Source: Stropharia rugosoannulata (Eukaryota; Basidiomycota; Agaricomycetes; Agaricales; Strophariaceae). From it: a stretch of DNA of 64,000 bases. Positions 11,473 to 23,130 of the stretch are shown here, one piece after another; the stretch's first letter is position 1; every line of letters starts with the position of its first letter. A model generated the notes under the pieces. It did no database searches. It was not told the DNA's origin and worked only from the letters and a program-made list of their open reading frames with translations. The position numbers and the translations under genes are program-made. The stretch is taken from the NCBI GenBank assembly GCA_028532985.1, contig JANCIK010000013.1:2232001-2296000 (forward strand), read 5' to 3'.

Positions 11473-13086
11473 ATGACTTTCTCTACCCGTGCTGCGTGTA
11501 TACGCCAATCGATAACCCCAAGGGGCCCCTTCTTGACCCGCTCACAATCCACAATGCGCCCCCTCACTCTCAAGGATATCAACCCCACCTTCCACAGCGT
11601 TCAGTACGCTGTGCGAGGAGAGCTCGCCATCAAGGCCGAAGCCCTACGTGACCAGCTCGGCAGCCCAAACCATGGGCTGCCTTTCGACAAGGTCATTTCG
11701 TCCAACATTGGTAACCCCCAGCAGAAGGGACTGGACCAACCCCCAATAACCTTCACTCGTCAGGTTGGGCTCATCTTTCTCAGACATGCTATCTGGCTAA
11801 CTAGAAACAGGTTGCGGCGCTTATGGAATGGCCCGAGCTTTCGAAACTTGCTCCGCCCGGTTTATTCCCTGAGGACGTCGTTGCCCGTGCGCAGGAGCTT
11901 TCACGCGAAATCGGTTCTATCGGCGCCTACTCCCATAGTCAGGGAGTGCCATTCATCCGCAAGAGTGTCGCCAACTTTATTTCAGGTGCGCCAAGTTCGC
12001 CAATAATGACTCCGATATCTAATCTTGGTTGTAGAGCGCGACGGGTACCCCTCTGACCCAGATAACATTTTCTTGACCGGAGGCGCGTCTGCCGGCGTGT
12101 CGTTGCTTATCAGCATGCTCATTTCTTCCCGCTCTTCCGGCATCCTCATTCCTATACCCCAATACCCGCTTTACACCGCATCGCTTGCTCAGCACCAGGG
12201 CCATGCGATTGAGTATCACCTTGATGAGACGCATGACTGGTCCACGTCCATTTCCTCCATCGAAGAAGCCATTGCGGAGGCCGAGGCACAAGGGATCGTG
12301 CCAAAAGGTCTCGTTATTATCAACCCTGGTAACCCCACGGGTGCCCTCCTTGATGAGAAGACGCAGGAAGACATCGTACGCCTTTGTGAGCGCCGTTCGC
12401 TCGTGCTCCTCGCGGACGAGGTGTACCAGGACAACTTGCACCGAAGGGATACGCACCCTTTCACCTCGTTCAAGAAGGTTGTCTCCCAGCTCAAGTCACC
12501 CGTACCTCTCGTTTCGTTCCACTCCATCTCTAAAGGCGTTTCTGGCGAGTGCGGCCGCAGGGGTGGCTATTTCGAGCTCACGAACTTCCAACCCGAGCTC
12601 ATTGCGCTCATCTACAAAATGGTTTCTGTCACGCTGTGTCCCCCGCTCTCGGGGCAGGTTGGCGTTGACTGTATGGTGCGCCCTCCCAAGGCCGGAGACC
12701 CGTCTTATCCTCTTTGGAAAGAGGAGACGGGCACGATACACGCAGCCCTCGCCTCCCGAACGGCGACAATGGCCGCAAGGTTGAATGCCCTCCCAGGCAT
12801 GAGTGTTGTGGCTTCTCCCGGCGCGCTGTACCTATACCCGCGTATCCGGCTGAGCGAGGCAGCGATCAAAGCCGCGAGGGAAGCTGGTAAGGAGCCGGAT
12901 GCGTTCTATGCTCTTGCCCTCCTTGCAGAGACCGGCATCTGTGTCGTCCCTGGCAGTGGGTTTGGTCAGAAGGAGGGTGAGTGGCACTATCGCCTTACGT
13001 GCCTCTGCCCTGGCGTGGATGAATACGTGGGCAAGCTGGAAAAGTTCCATGAGCGATGGTTGGCAAAGTATGGAACGGAGGCGTAG
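11473..13086 (+). CDS. ALT1: Alanine aminotransferase (alanine transaminase), probably mitochondrial
   Basis: Three exons: 11473-11763, 11811-11985, 12035-13086 (1518 nt, 505 aa). The enzyme is a class I/II PLP-dependent aminotransferase interconverting alanine + 2-oxoglutarate and pyruvate + glutamate. Family marks include SSNIGNPQQKG near the N-terminus, INPGNPTGALL, LADEVYQDN and the PLP-lysine block SFHSISKGVSGECGRRGGYF with Lys at about residue 322. The first 27 residues (MTFSTRAACIRQSITPRG...) are rich in Arg/Ser/Thr without acidic residues, as in a mitochondrial presequence, before MRPLTLKDINP, where cytosolic homologues begin; dual targeting from the second ATG (11554) is possible. 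The first intron uses an unusual GTTGGG donor. Length is normal for the family. Confidence 0.93.
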
Positions 13087-14962
13087 GTTATCTAGTGAGT
13101 GGTGTGGTGTTATGTAGATATCTAATGTATGCAATGCTTTATCTCCTGCTATCATTCCCATGCGTCTTTTCTATTTTTAAGTCCTGACTTGTTGTTAATA
13201 CATGCGGGTGCGCATGGCTCTCTGGTCGAGTAAGGTCGAGAGCGATAAAGCCCTTCAAAGGTACTTGGAATTCTGATACCTCGTGCGACATGCAAGCTCA
13301 AGTCCGTTATGGTTGTTATTAGATTGATGTTTTAGATATGATTTTCAGGGAGACTTAATCCTTCTTAGGTCGAAGCATATGGAAATACTTGTCTTGTTCG
13401 TAGCATTTGACATATCCTAGAGAGCGATGAACTACAATCGATAATCCAACGCTGGATAATCTAGTACTATTGATAAAACCAAGATGGCTCAGGATTCAGA
13501 CAGGTCTACAGCCTATTAATTATTCCTGATACCACAGAGCTCTAATCGACCGTCTTGTGATATGAAAACATTGTCAGCAACATGAGCCATTACATACAGT
13601 GTGCTCAGATTGAACTGGGCATTTGAGTCGTCTTCAATTCGGGCAGTTAATGTTTGAATTATCGGATGTTGTTGATGATCGAATCGGTGAAGTTTATTCG
13701 AGACATGGATTTGAGCGAGTGCCAACGAGCAAGAAATAATATAAAAAATTCCCACCAGTCTTCGCCCCAAGAGGAATGGATCATGTAGTTTCGTGGAGCC
13801 TACTTAGGACGCGTCAACTTTCAGACGGTAGACCACACTGCTTCCCCTAAGCTTCCCTGTAATATATATCGCTGCCTGGCTTTGCTGAGAATCACCGCGA
13901 AACCCGAGTTGTCCGGGAACCTACCCATGACACTGCTGACACTTTAACCAGCTCTTGTTGGGGAAAACGTAAAATGTGTTTTGTACCGCCTTTTTAGAAA
14001 AAGGCATCGGGCTTCCTATTTTAGTCAACCCCGAGCCAATCTCTTACTAGTAGTACCTTCACCTACTAGTTGAAACAGGTGCTTCTTGACAAGATAGTAA
14101 AAACATGCTATCCCAATTTTACCCGGCATAAATAGATGGCCCGGATGCAAGCAGTGTGATGTGTATAATTGGTGTATAACTAGTGTTTTTCCATCCCGAC
14201 TACATAAGCAGTTTATAATCAAGTTGTGCATAGCCGGTAGGATGTGACTGCATCTCGCGAAACCGTCTATTTGGGCTATTACTTCGAGTCTATGGTAACG
14301 GCCTGCTGGCAAGCGCAGCTCGTACTTGCCTTTAGGCTGCAACCTGTCTGATGGTCTCTTCAATGTACAATTGAATCAGCGAATCTAATTCGAGCACTTT
14401 TTTCGCTCGTTATTAAGGATCTTCATAAAGCCCTATTAACCTCGGCAACAGATACTCCGGCCTTGGTCATGAAAAATCGTAAAGATACCATACTTCAAGG
14501 GCGTCTGTAACGTCACTTTTTTTTTTACTTCATTTACACTATACTGCAGGCAATTTTAGTCGAAATACCCCCAAGCCGTCATGATATGGATTGATAAGCA
14601 TGTTCGGTAAACACACAATATCCTCCGTCTTTTACTAAACATATCGCACACATACATAGATGACTCGAGAGGAATGTGAGAGAACATCGTCGAGTCATGA
14701 CCGACTTTTATCTCCGGTTGGAAAATTAGTACACTACTCCATTAATTGCAACAGGACTACGCCAGGCATTGCGGGTAAGATGATGTAGCTTCCATGCAGG
14801 ATTAGCTGTGGGCCGATAGGTTGTAAAGGATCCGAATCGACTCCATATGCACAAAATGGACATTATCGTTATCAAAGGAGCCGAGAACCATTTAAAAGGC
14901 AAACGTCGTCAATGAACCTATTCAATCCCACAATCCCGTTTATTTACTGCAAGTGCCACAAA
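13087..14962. other. Gene-free interval
   Basis: About 1.9 kb between the aminotransferase and the serine hydrolase. Only short ORFs on both strands with no recognisable content. A TTTAAAAG sequence near 14892, about 70 bp before the hydrolase ATG, could serve as its TATA element. Confidence 0.55.
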
Positions 14963-16654
14963 ATGGTTAACCTCACACAAGCAGGCAAGTCGTCCCTGGA
15001 TGCAATTGTCGTACGTCTTCACATTTGTATGATTAAATGTATAGACAACGACTAACCCTTACTTGCAAGGCTCAATTCGCAGCGGAGAACGCTACACCAG
15101 GTTTTGTTCTTGGTGCTACGACAGCCAACGAAGAGGTTTATCTAAATTCTGGAGGCAATAAGGTATACAATGATCCATCGAGTGGTCAGATCGACAAGAA
15201 CGCTGTCTTCTGGATATGCAGCATGACGAAAATGGTTGCCCATGTACGTAATGCTTCTTGTAATGACAATTCTACATTCTAATCAACGCCAATTGGTACT
15301 TAGATTGCTGCTCTTCAGTTGATAGACCAGGGAAAACTGTCTCCTGATGACCCTCTCTCCAAATATTTCCCTCAGTTTGCCAAAACGGTCATCGTAAATG
15401 ATGTTCTTGCCCCTACTCTTACGGTTTCGAAGCCGGGGCAGACCGTAGTCCGCGTAAAACATCTTCTCAATTTCTCCAGTGGGCTTTTCTATCGCATGAC
15501 CCCGGACTTTGGAATTGCTTTGCCTCCAGAATACACGTTACCTCATGAGCGCAAGGATGATCCTCATGGCGAATTTTTCTCTATATACCAAGTATGTTAA
15601 TCAATGTCGCAATCTGACACGTAGTCTAATCAGATTGTAGGGCGACCTTCCCGGCATCCCGCTTGCGTTTGAGCCTGGTACAGATTGTAAGTTTAAGTTT
15701 CTACTACTTGTCGCGCAGTAGTGACTGGTCGACAGTTGTGTACGGGTTTAGCTCCGATGTTCTCGGTTTCCTTGTGGAAAAGATAACGGGAAAATCTTTG
15801 GATGAATATATGTACGTATTTCTTTGCCACATGCAGTGTAAGCATACTCAAGTTGTCTAATGTAATTACTAAGGCAAGAAAATATTTTCAAGCCTTTGGA
15901 CATCAGAGCATCCTTCTTCCTAACGCCAGATCTCAAAGAAAGACTCTTCCCGCTGTATTATCGCACAGAAGATGGGAAGCTCCAGCTTTGGGACCACCAA
16001 CCTGAGACCAGAATTCTGGAGCGTGATCCTACTAAAGGTGTGTTTAATGATATTCGTAACATATTCAATGCCTAATCCATACAATATCATAATAAAGTTT
16101 CACGACTCCTTGGGGGAGTTGGTCTATATATGTGTCTGCCTGATTACCTCAAGCTTCTCCGCCATCTTCTCCAAATATATGGTACGCAGTTGTTCCAGAA
16201 TTCTGGCTGCATCATGTACTCATATGCATCGATCAAATATAGACGGTAAGGCCAAGAATCCAATCTTAAAGGCGGAGACCGTCAAGGCTATGTTCGTCCC
16301 AGCACTAAACGAGAAGGGCGCAGAGAGCGTGGACAAGCTCCTGAGCTTTATTACACCAGTGAGGAAGCATTCCTGGAGTAACGCCCTCGGAGTATGTGGG
16401 GACGATTACCCGAATGGGAGACGGAAGGGTTCCGCGTGCTGTGAGTCCTGTACTGTTGAACATTTTGTCATAGCTTCTAATTCTCTCCACCAGGGTCTGG
16501 CTGGGCAGGCACCCACTTCTTTATAGATCCTGTAACTGGGATCGCTGCAGTTTTCGGAACTCAGATAACCAGCCTTACTAGTGGGACAGGTGATGCAGCT
16601 GTGTTACAGATTTTCACCGCGTTTGAACAGACTCTGTACGCGAACCTAGCATAA
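14963..16654 (+). CDS. Beta-lactamase-fold serine hydrolase (PF00144 type), intact paralogue
   Basis: Nine exons: 14963-15010, 15070-15243, 15304-15591, 15641-15686, 15736-15811, 15874-16037, 16098-16181, 16243-16440, 16494-16654 (1239 nt, 412 aa). It belongs to the class C beta-lactamase/esterase-like family: the nucleophile block CSMTK has Ser67 and Lys70, a Tyr-containing box VYGFSSDVL follows at about residue 188, and the C-terminal strands read WSGWAGTHFFIDP and GIAAVFGTQI. There is no signal peptide, so it is likely cytosolic. Fungal relatives are esterases or transesterases of secondary metabolism, but the substrate here cannot be inferred. A second copy with the same first three exon lengths lies at 59885. 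It ends convergently with the metacaspase gene 320 bp away. Confidence 0.88.
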
Positions 16655-16974
16655 AGTAGTACAAAACCAATGGAAAATACGAATATATTTGTATTGAGGC
16701 CTTTTAATTGTTATTTGATTAATCGCCGTGATTGGGCGCTTAATTAAGCCAACTAGGTGTCAAAGGACAGGTCCCGGTTTTTGATTCCCCGCTACCTTAC
16801 GTTTAGTCCTTTGATCTTACAATGCGACGCTAACAAAGACATGTAGTGTAAGTATAATGTCATAGAACAGCCGCTAAGCAACTGATTACAAGCTATCTAT
16901 CTAGGTTGTAAATAAAGTGTGGTCATGTGTCTCCCGTGTTGATTTTTCTTTCAAACTTATGGGGATTTCCCCAA
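16655..16974. other. Short 3'-3' intergenic region
   Basis: 320 bp between two convergent stop codons; it would hold both 3' UTRs and poly(A) sites. Nothing else seen. Confidence 0.5.
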
Positions 16975-19465
16975 TCATGGCAGACCACCGTACATGTCTG
17001 ACACTTGGATAATGGTGGCCGTAAGTGCGGACCATTCATCCGTTACCTCAACGTCTTGATGAGGCGAGGGAGTCTGTCCGCGGGTGTGCACAAACGGCGA
17101 TAACTGGCCTATTGTCTGGAAATTACTCGGCCGCGTCGACAAGAAAAGTCTAAAGAAGCCTATATCCTTTTCTTGTCCTTCAGGAATAATGAACTGCCAT
17201 GGCTCAGATATGCTGTTTCCGTAGCCTACAGAGAGGCGAGAATGAGGTGGTAGAGCAGCATCAACCCCGACTCTTAGGCGTATTTCCTCTAACTTGTTGG
17301 TTACTTCATCTGCTATGAGGGAGATGGGTGTACCGCTCGAGTCGACGGGCTCCGATGGACGTGGTTGTCCAGGGAAGGTAATTTCAATGCTGGTGGTATA
17401 GCGTCCATGGCCTGCCGCGAGGGGTGGGGAGTACCAGTCAACTATAAGAATGTGTTAGAGAACTTTTAAGAATAGTAAAGCAGACGCGCAACGTACCGAT
17501 GGAGAAATCGTTGGGGTCGAAGTAAAATAGGTAGGGGTAGAACACTTTATCGGTATTGTTAATTATTGTCATTCCCAAATCCCTTCCGTATTTCACTGAA
17601 ATCTCTGCTGGTTCTTGCGAGAGGAGGTTCTCACCCACAGGCACGAGGTCGTATTCGAAGCTCCAAGGGTTATCATTTTTCAGTTCGTGAATTTCCATCC
17701 GAACATCGTGTTTAGTCTTGTGACCTTGTCGAGTCAGGTGGTAGGTATAATGACTAGCTGCTTTAATAACCTTGTACAGTGTTTCAGTATCATTCTTTGG
17801 GATACAATGTCGCATGCGGCTGCCTATGTAGGGTATGACAGGGTCGTTGTGGCGATCAATGCGAATGTCATTCTCCTCGATGACGAGCTCAAATTTGCAG
17901 CTGTCCCGAGTTTCGACGATAATCACTGACAGTGCACTGCATATTTCCGGAGGGAAAGTTCTCGTGAGCCACGTTTTGTCCTCGGAATACAAAGAAATGT
18001 GTCGCTCCGAAAACTGCAGGAGTTTGGCGTAAAATCTGAAGCGAGGTAGGAAGTTGGGCGTTGAACTTGATGCCACCAGTGTCGTCGAGAATTCAGTAAC
18101 ATCTGCTGCGACCAGACAGCCTAAGCTAGGATTTGGCGAAAAGGCTGTATCTTTCATCCCTGTTCTATGAACTGAGAATTGACACCCCACGGTAATCCCA
18201 TGAGCAGCGCCGCCTTCGATAGTGATGCGATTGTCCTTCGTGCGCCCAAGGTAAAACTGAGTATCCGCACTGAGTTCTTTGTTCCCGAAAAGCAACCGGT
18301 TCACGTTTTTCCCTTCGCAATGCGGGGTTTGTCTACCAAAAATCAACCAAAATTAGAAATTGAGTGAACTTGATAGAGTTTTCAAATTCGCGTTACTCAC
18401 CGTTTTGGCATTATGAGTTTGTCCATCAGTGACCTGTAGGTCAGGGTATCCAGCTCGTCGCCACATAGCATTTTGAGGAGATTGGTGGTAAAAAGTCCGC
18501 TCCTTGTCCTAGGGTCTTCCCATGCAAGTTGCTCACGTCCACAGGCTGCTAAAAGAACATGCGATGCACGAAATCTCCCAACGTACTCCTTCGAGATAGC
18601 CCCCCTCCGCATGTTATCTCTCGACAGAAAGCTTTTGTCAATGGATGCGTTCAGCGACGGGGCATTAAAGATCTGTCGTGGAATGAGCACTTCCTCGTCT
18701 AACCCTCCACGACTCATGCCAGCAGAACTACAGCAATCCAGAATGACTGTCTACACAGAACGACGCCAATCGCTTGTTAAAGAGGGTGGTGGATAGCATA
18801 TATATAGCACTCACTATGTGTTCCCCTTTTTTCTGCGCTATTTGATTCAGGAGCGCAGAGATTGTCCTATCCGGGATCCCTGGTACGACTTCCTTCGAGC
18901 CCTTAACTAGATTTGTGGCACCGATATCGCTGGGGCATAGCATCTCGATCCTTCCCGTGGGCGTGCTCCAGTCTTTCCATTCCTGTGGGATGTCTTCCTG
19001 TGCACCGTGTCCGGCGTAGTAAAATATCATCTGGGCTGTCTTCCCAGGGGCAGTCTCGGTATCTCGGAGGAAGATGAACGAATCCATGATTGCGGCCCGC
19101 GTAGCCTGTCTATCGCGCAGAGAGCGTATGTTCTTCGCTGGCACTGCTAGACGGCGCTTCAGGAAGTCTTCAAAAGCGTTGGCATCGTCGACGGCGCCTG
19201 TGAGGTTGGGATATCCGCCGTTGCCTGTATATTCATTGATCCCCACCACGACAGAGAGGATCTCGGGTGGATTTGCCCTGTAATAAACGAGATTAGCAGG
19301 GGAATGTAGTATCTAGAACTTGAGGAGCGTCTTACACTGGCTTCAAACCTTCCATCCATGGTCTAGGGAAACGAACAGGTGTAAGCGATATTTATAAGCT
19401 GTCAGAGCGTGACAAACTTGCCTATGTGACGCTGAACTACCACTAGCTTTCTTCTCATAAGTCAT
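16975..19465 (-). CDS. Metacaspase-like protein (caspase p20 domain with long C-terminal extension)
   Basis: Six exons: 19465-19422, 19362-19336, 19277-18815, 18750-18401, 18332-17497, 17441-16975 (2187 nt, 728 aa). The p20 domain opens with LSVVVGINEY and has the catalytic His in IFYYAGHGAQ (His about 114) and a catalytic Cys in ILDCCSSAG (Cys about 185). Canonical metacaspases have DSCHSG there, so the usual His/Gly pair is changed. About 400 residues follow with no domain I recognise, a layout common in agaricomycete caspase-domain proteins. The N-terminus is less certain: the model uses a GC donor after exon 1 (AG|GCAAGT at 19421). If that splice is not used, translation could begin at the ATG at 19353-19355. 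Metacaspases are Arg/Lys-specific cysteine proteases linked to stress and cell death. Confidence 0.82.
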
Positions 19466-20476
19466 AGCTGTTAAGGAGGGCGGGGGTATGCTGGTGAATC
19501 CAGGGGAAATGTACTGCAACTCTGTGCTACCTTTTATGTAACTTGGGGCGGTGTGATCGAATGACTTATAAATTTGCTTTCACATATATATCCTTCTGAA
19601 GGGCCGTGGCCGGAAGAACCCTGCTCGAGGCTGTCCAATCTTTGTGCTGAGCAAGACATGATGAGTGTATGTTTGTTCTGAAATGATCACACAATCTAGC
19701 TCGACCTAGTCAGATTGTGAAGCGAATCTTCTGGAACCCATAAGTAGCCCGATATACTCATCATAAAGCCCAAGGCAGAGGAATGAGAACGTGGTTGTGA
19801 GCAAAATTGCGAACCTTCTGCGATCAAATGTCCGATGCCACCATCGGACTACGTGGGCGTGGCAGCATACGCCCTGGGCCTGATGTAAAGAAATTCTCAC
19901 TCTTGACTCAAAGCCCCGTTCTCGGCCGTTCCTTCTTTCCTCCGTGGATGTTCCAATCATTCTACGTCCCTCGTATGGAACCACTCCATACGTATTGCAC
20001 AACATATGAGAATAACAAAAGCCTGAGGAATGATAGAAGCTCGTTTATACTGACTCGTATAGTACTCTAAAGCGCACCTTTTCCGAGTCAGGAGTCTGGC
20101 GATAGCACCACGAGTCTGGAATCCCGGATCCGCGCTGAAATAACTGTTCATAATATAGCTACTCTAGTCACCGTTAAAAAATATATCACTGACATAACGT
20201 ATAACTATAACTGAAGGTTATCCAAGCATACCTCGTAGACCTTTCTGTCTTCAGGCTCCTTACGATGATGTACGATCGGATACGAGAGACGATAACGCGG
20301 AAAATATAAATTGCTACGAGGACATACCGGCAACTCGATTTTGGATCTAAGCAATGACATGTACACATACATGAAATAATGAGAAACACATCTACATGTT
20401 GTCTACACGACAATTGAATAACATATTCCTTTTACTGACAGAAAGTGCTAGTTCCCGAGGCACAGAGCTATGAGGG
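19466..20476. other. Gene-free interval upstream of the metacaspase
   Basis: About 1 kb. Short ORFs only, no recognisable product; promoter of the metacaspase presumably lies here. Confidence 0.5.
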
Positions 20477-23130
20477 CTATAAATAGACCCTTTTTATTAA
20501 TAGACTCGCCGGAGATATTAAACAAAATGGAGAGCAATCTAATCACCGTACATATCCAGTCGCCGTAGGAATTCTGTTAATATTCCTATCGCAATTAATC
20601 AGTTAGGCTGTGAGCTCACAGCGAACTGAAGGGAGGCTAGAGAACGGAGTTATGCTGATGCATTAGGTGATGTTAATTTATCCGGATCGACACCATGACT
20701 AGGCGCTGCGCACGAATCATATAAAAGGTCCGTGACACAGCCTCTACATAGTCACCAGTTACATACGGAAAGCCACTCTGATCGTATGCGCTCTTGTAAC
20801 TCCTGCAGCTAGGCGTTTCAGAATTGAATCACGATTACAATTACTATGCATGCATAAGTTAGCCAAGCTCATCTAACCCCTTTCTTCGGAGATTCTTTAT
20901 GCAGAGAGCTTCAAGAGCCCTGGTGTTAGAGATTACTAAGTGGAAGAACATTGAGTTCAGTGTAGTGTGGGCGTGTAGTGTGGACTATGATACAGTAAAT
21001 ATTTTGAGACGAGCGCGGTTGATTGGTACGTTGCAGGGGAGGTGGAAACTAGCAGGATAAGGATGAACACGGCTTTCCCGATTTCTAAAACTGACCAGTA
21101 TAGTTGCTACGCGCGGAAAGCCCGAAGACTGTGTGCCACGCTCCCTAAATCCATACGCACGCACTCCTGAGCTTACAAGGCGCCCCACCCTCACCAACTG
21201 CGCAAACATGTGTTTCAAAATTCACTTTTTGACTTTAGCAGGAGGCGGTGACTTGCTGCGGGGTCCATCTTGAAACTAATGACACAAAATGTTGATTATA
21301 TTCCCGGACCTTGAGCAAAAGCTGTGAATCTATAAAAAGAAGTCTGCGTCATGCCTTCGTTAATTTTAAAAACGGCACGTTATACCGCAGATGAGGATTA
21401 GGTCGCCTGAATTTTGTGCAACAATTATGTCCTATACTAATCAGCAAGGCGGTGAGTTCACAGCGAGCTGTCACGTCAGAGAAAGGCACCAGTCAAAGAA
21501 AAGCAACAATTCATCGAGATGAAGTGTCCTCGATGTGCATACTAATGTTATAGTAAGTACATCATGCGCACAGCCTCGACGAGTTATCTCCAGTTATGTA
21601 CCAGCCAATCTCACAACACAATATTTAGCATATATCCGACCATGAACCGGCCCATTAGATCAAACAAGAGCCAAGTGTTTGATTATTCACAGCAAAATAT
21701 GAGTGTGGCGCACAGGTGCCAATTTCCGTAGAGGATCCGTAATGAGTATGAAGAAATCCTACGGGTCATCTGACATAGCTGTCTTTGACCTCGAGACACA
21801 ACAGTTATCAGTGCTGTCCTTTTACAAAGCCTGTGTGCGTGTATTAGCTAAGTAGTGCCAGTACGGAGGTTGCAAACGCTGGATGTTCATGCCTTCTTCT
21901 GACCATGACTGTGCAGGCGCAGCCCCGTCCGGGTGATGCCTCTGGAGCAAACATTCCTCTTTTAATTTTATGTTATGGTACCACTAGATACCCAATCAAT
22001 TTTAAGCTCTGGAGGCAGGCACCTGCCTCGCACCTGTCTCGACGATGCATGATGGATTGTCAGAAATGTAGGCCCAAATTATAATATTTCATTACACTAA
22101 TTAAAAAAATTCAAATCAAGGTATAGAAGGCACTTGCATATCCGTTCAACCTAAGTAACGACAGTCCAATAACGTAGACATCTCAAAAGTGCTACACTTC
22201 CATATAGGTCCAGTAATGCTTGCCGTAGCGGAGAATCTATAAATATCGTCAGTGTATTGTTGTTATTAATAGAACCAACATCCACTTACCGGTGCGTACG
22301 AAACGGACTGAAAAATATATCTTGCATCACACCGTGATAACCACCAAAGCACTTCCACTTCCTTTGCTCTAATAGTCAGCGAGGCTGTGGCCTCACAGCA
22401 GAGTTCTGATAGAAAACTGAGATCTGAGAAAAAAGACATTCTGAGTAAATGGATGCTTCAGACTTGGGACATATCGTCTAGTATCATTCCATTGAATCAC
22501 CGCGGACATAGACAGAATGAGAAGTAGATCGAAGCACACAGCTCTTGAAAAGTGCTTCATGATTTTCACAGCAAAACCAAATCATCATGTCCTACATTCT
22601 TAGAAGGCCAATTAAGATATACTTATGTTGATCACAACACTCGTCCCGTCAATCAAATAACTCTTTCAATCAGGCACTGTGGCAAACCTTCGCGGTTCTG
22701 GTTTGGATGAGCCTATCTATATTCTGTACGGCACTCACATAGAATTAACTTCAAGAACTTAACCATTTTAATGAGGGAATTTGCACTCTTCGGACCTGCT
22801 TTAGCGCTTAAGCACTTACTGCTTATGGTAACCTTAAATCTATAAATATCCTCTGGCAATGCTGAGCGAGCTGACATCTTGGAGGTCGGAGGTATTATCA
22901 AAACAAAAGACAATCTATCTTGCGTCAAGTCTTCAGCGTTACAGCCGCATTTTCTCCTCTAATAATCAACGAGGCGGTGACTTCACAGCGATTTTTCTGA
23001 TAGAAAACGAGGTCAGGGATAAAAGGCGTAATCTAAGTAAACTGATGCTTCAAACTCGGACTTCATCGATTATTGTCATCTTTGAATCACCCGCGATGCG
23101 CAAAAAACATAGACAGACACAGCCTTGAGA
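20477..23130 (+). repeat. Four diverged direct-repeat units with TATA-like box, palindromic core and CACAGC tail
   Basis: Each unit has three landmarks in the same order. (a) A (T)CTATAAA(T/A)A box at 20477, 21329, 22236 and 22840. (b) About 120-145 bp later, a core of the form AATCA..(G)AGGC(G/T)GTGA..TCACAGC, with centres near 20614, 21456, 22391 and 22982. (c) A further 120-150 bp on, CACAGC(C)(T)C/TT at 20736, 21569, 22537 and 23117. Units 3 and 4 can also be aligned elsewhere (CTGATAGAAAAC, GATGCTTCA, TTGAATCAC, CATTCTTAG(A/G)AGGCCAATCAA). No shared ORF is preserved. They could be decayed non-coding RNA genes, old transposon copies or an amplified regulatory segment. Confidence 0.6.
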
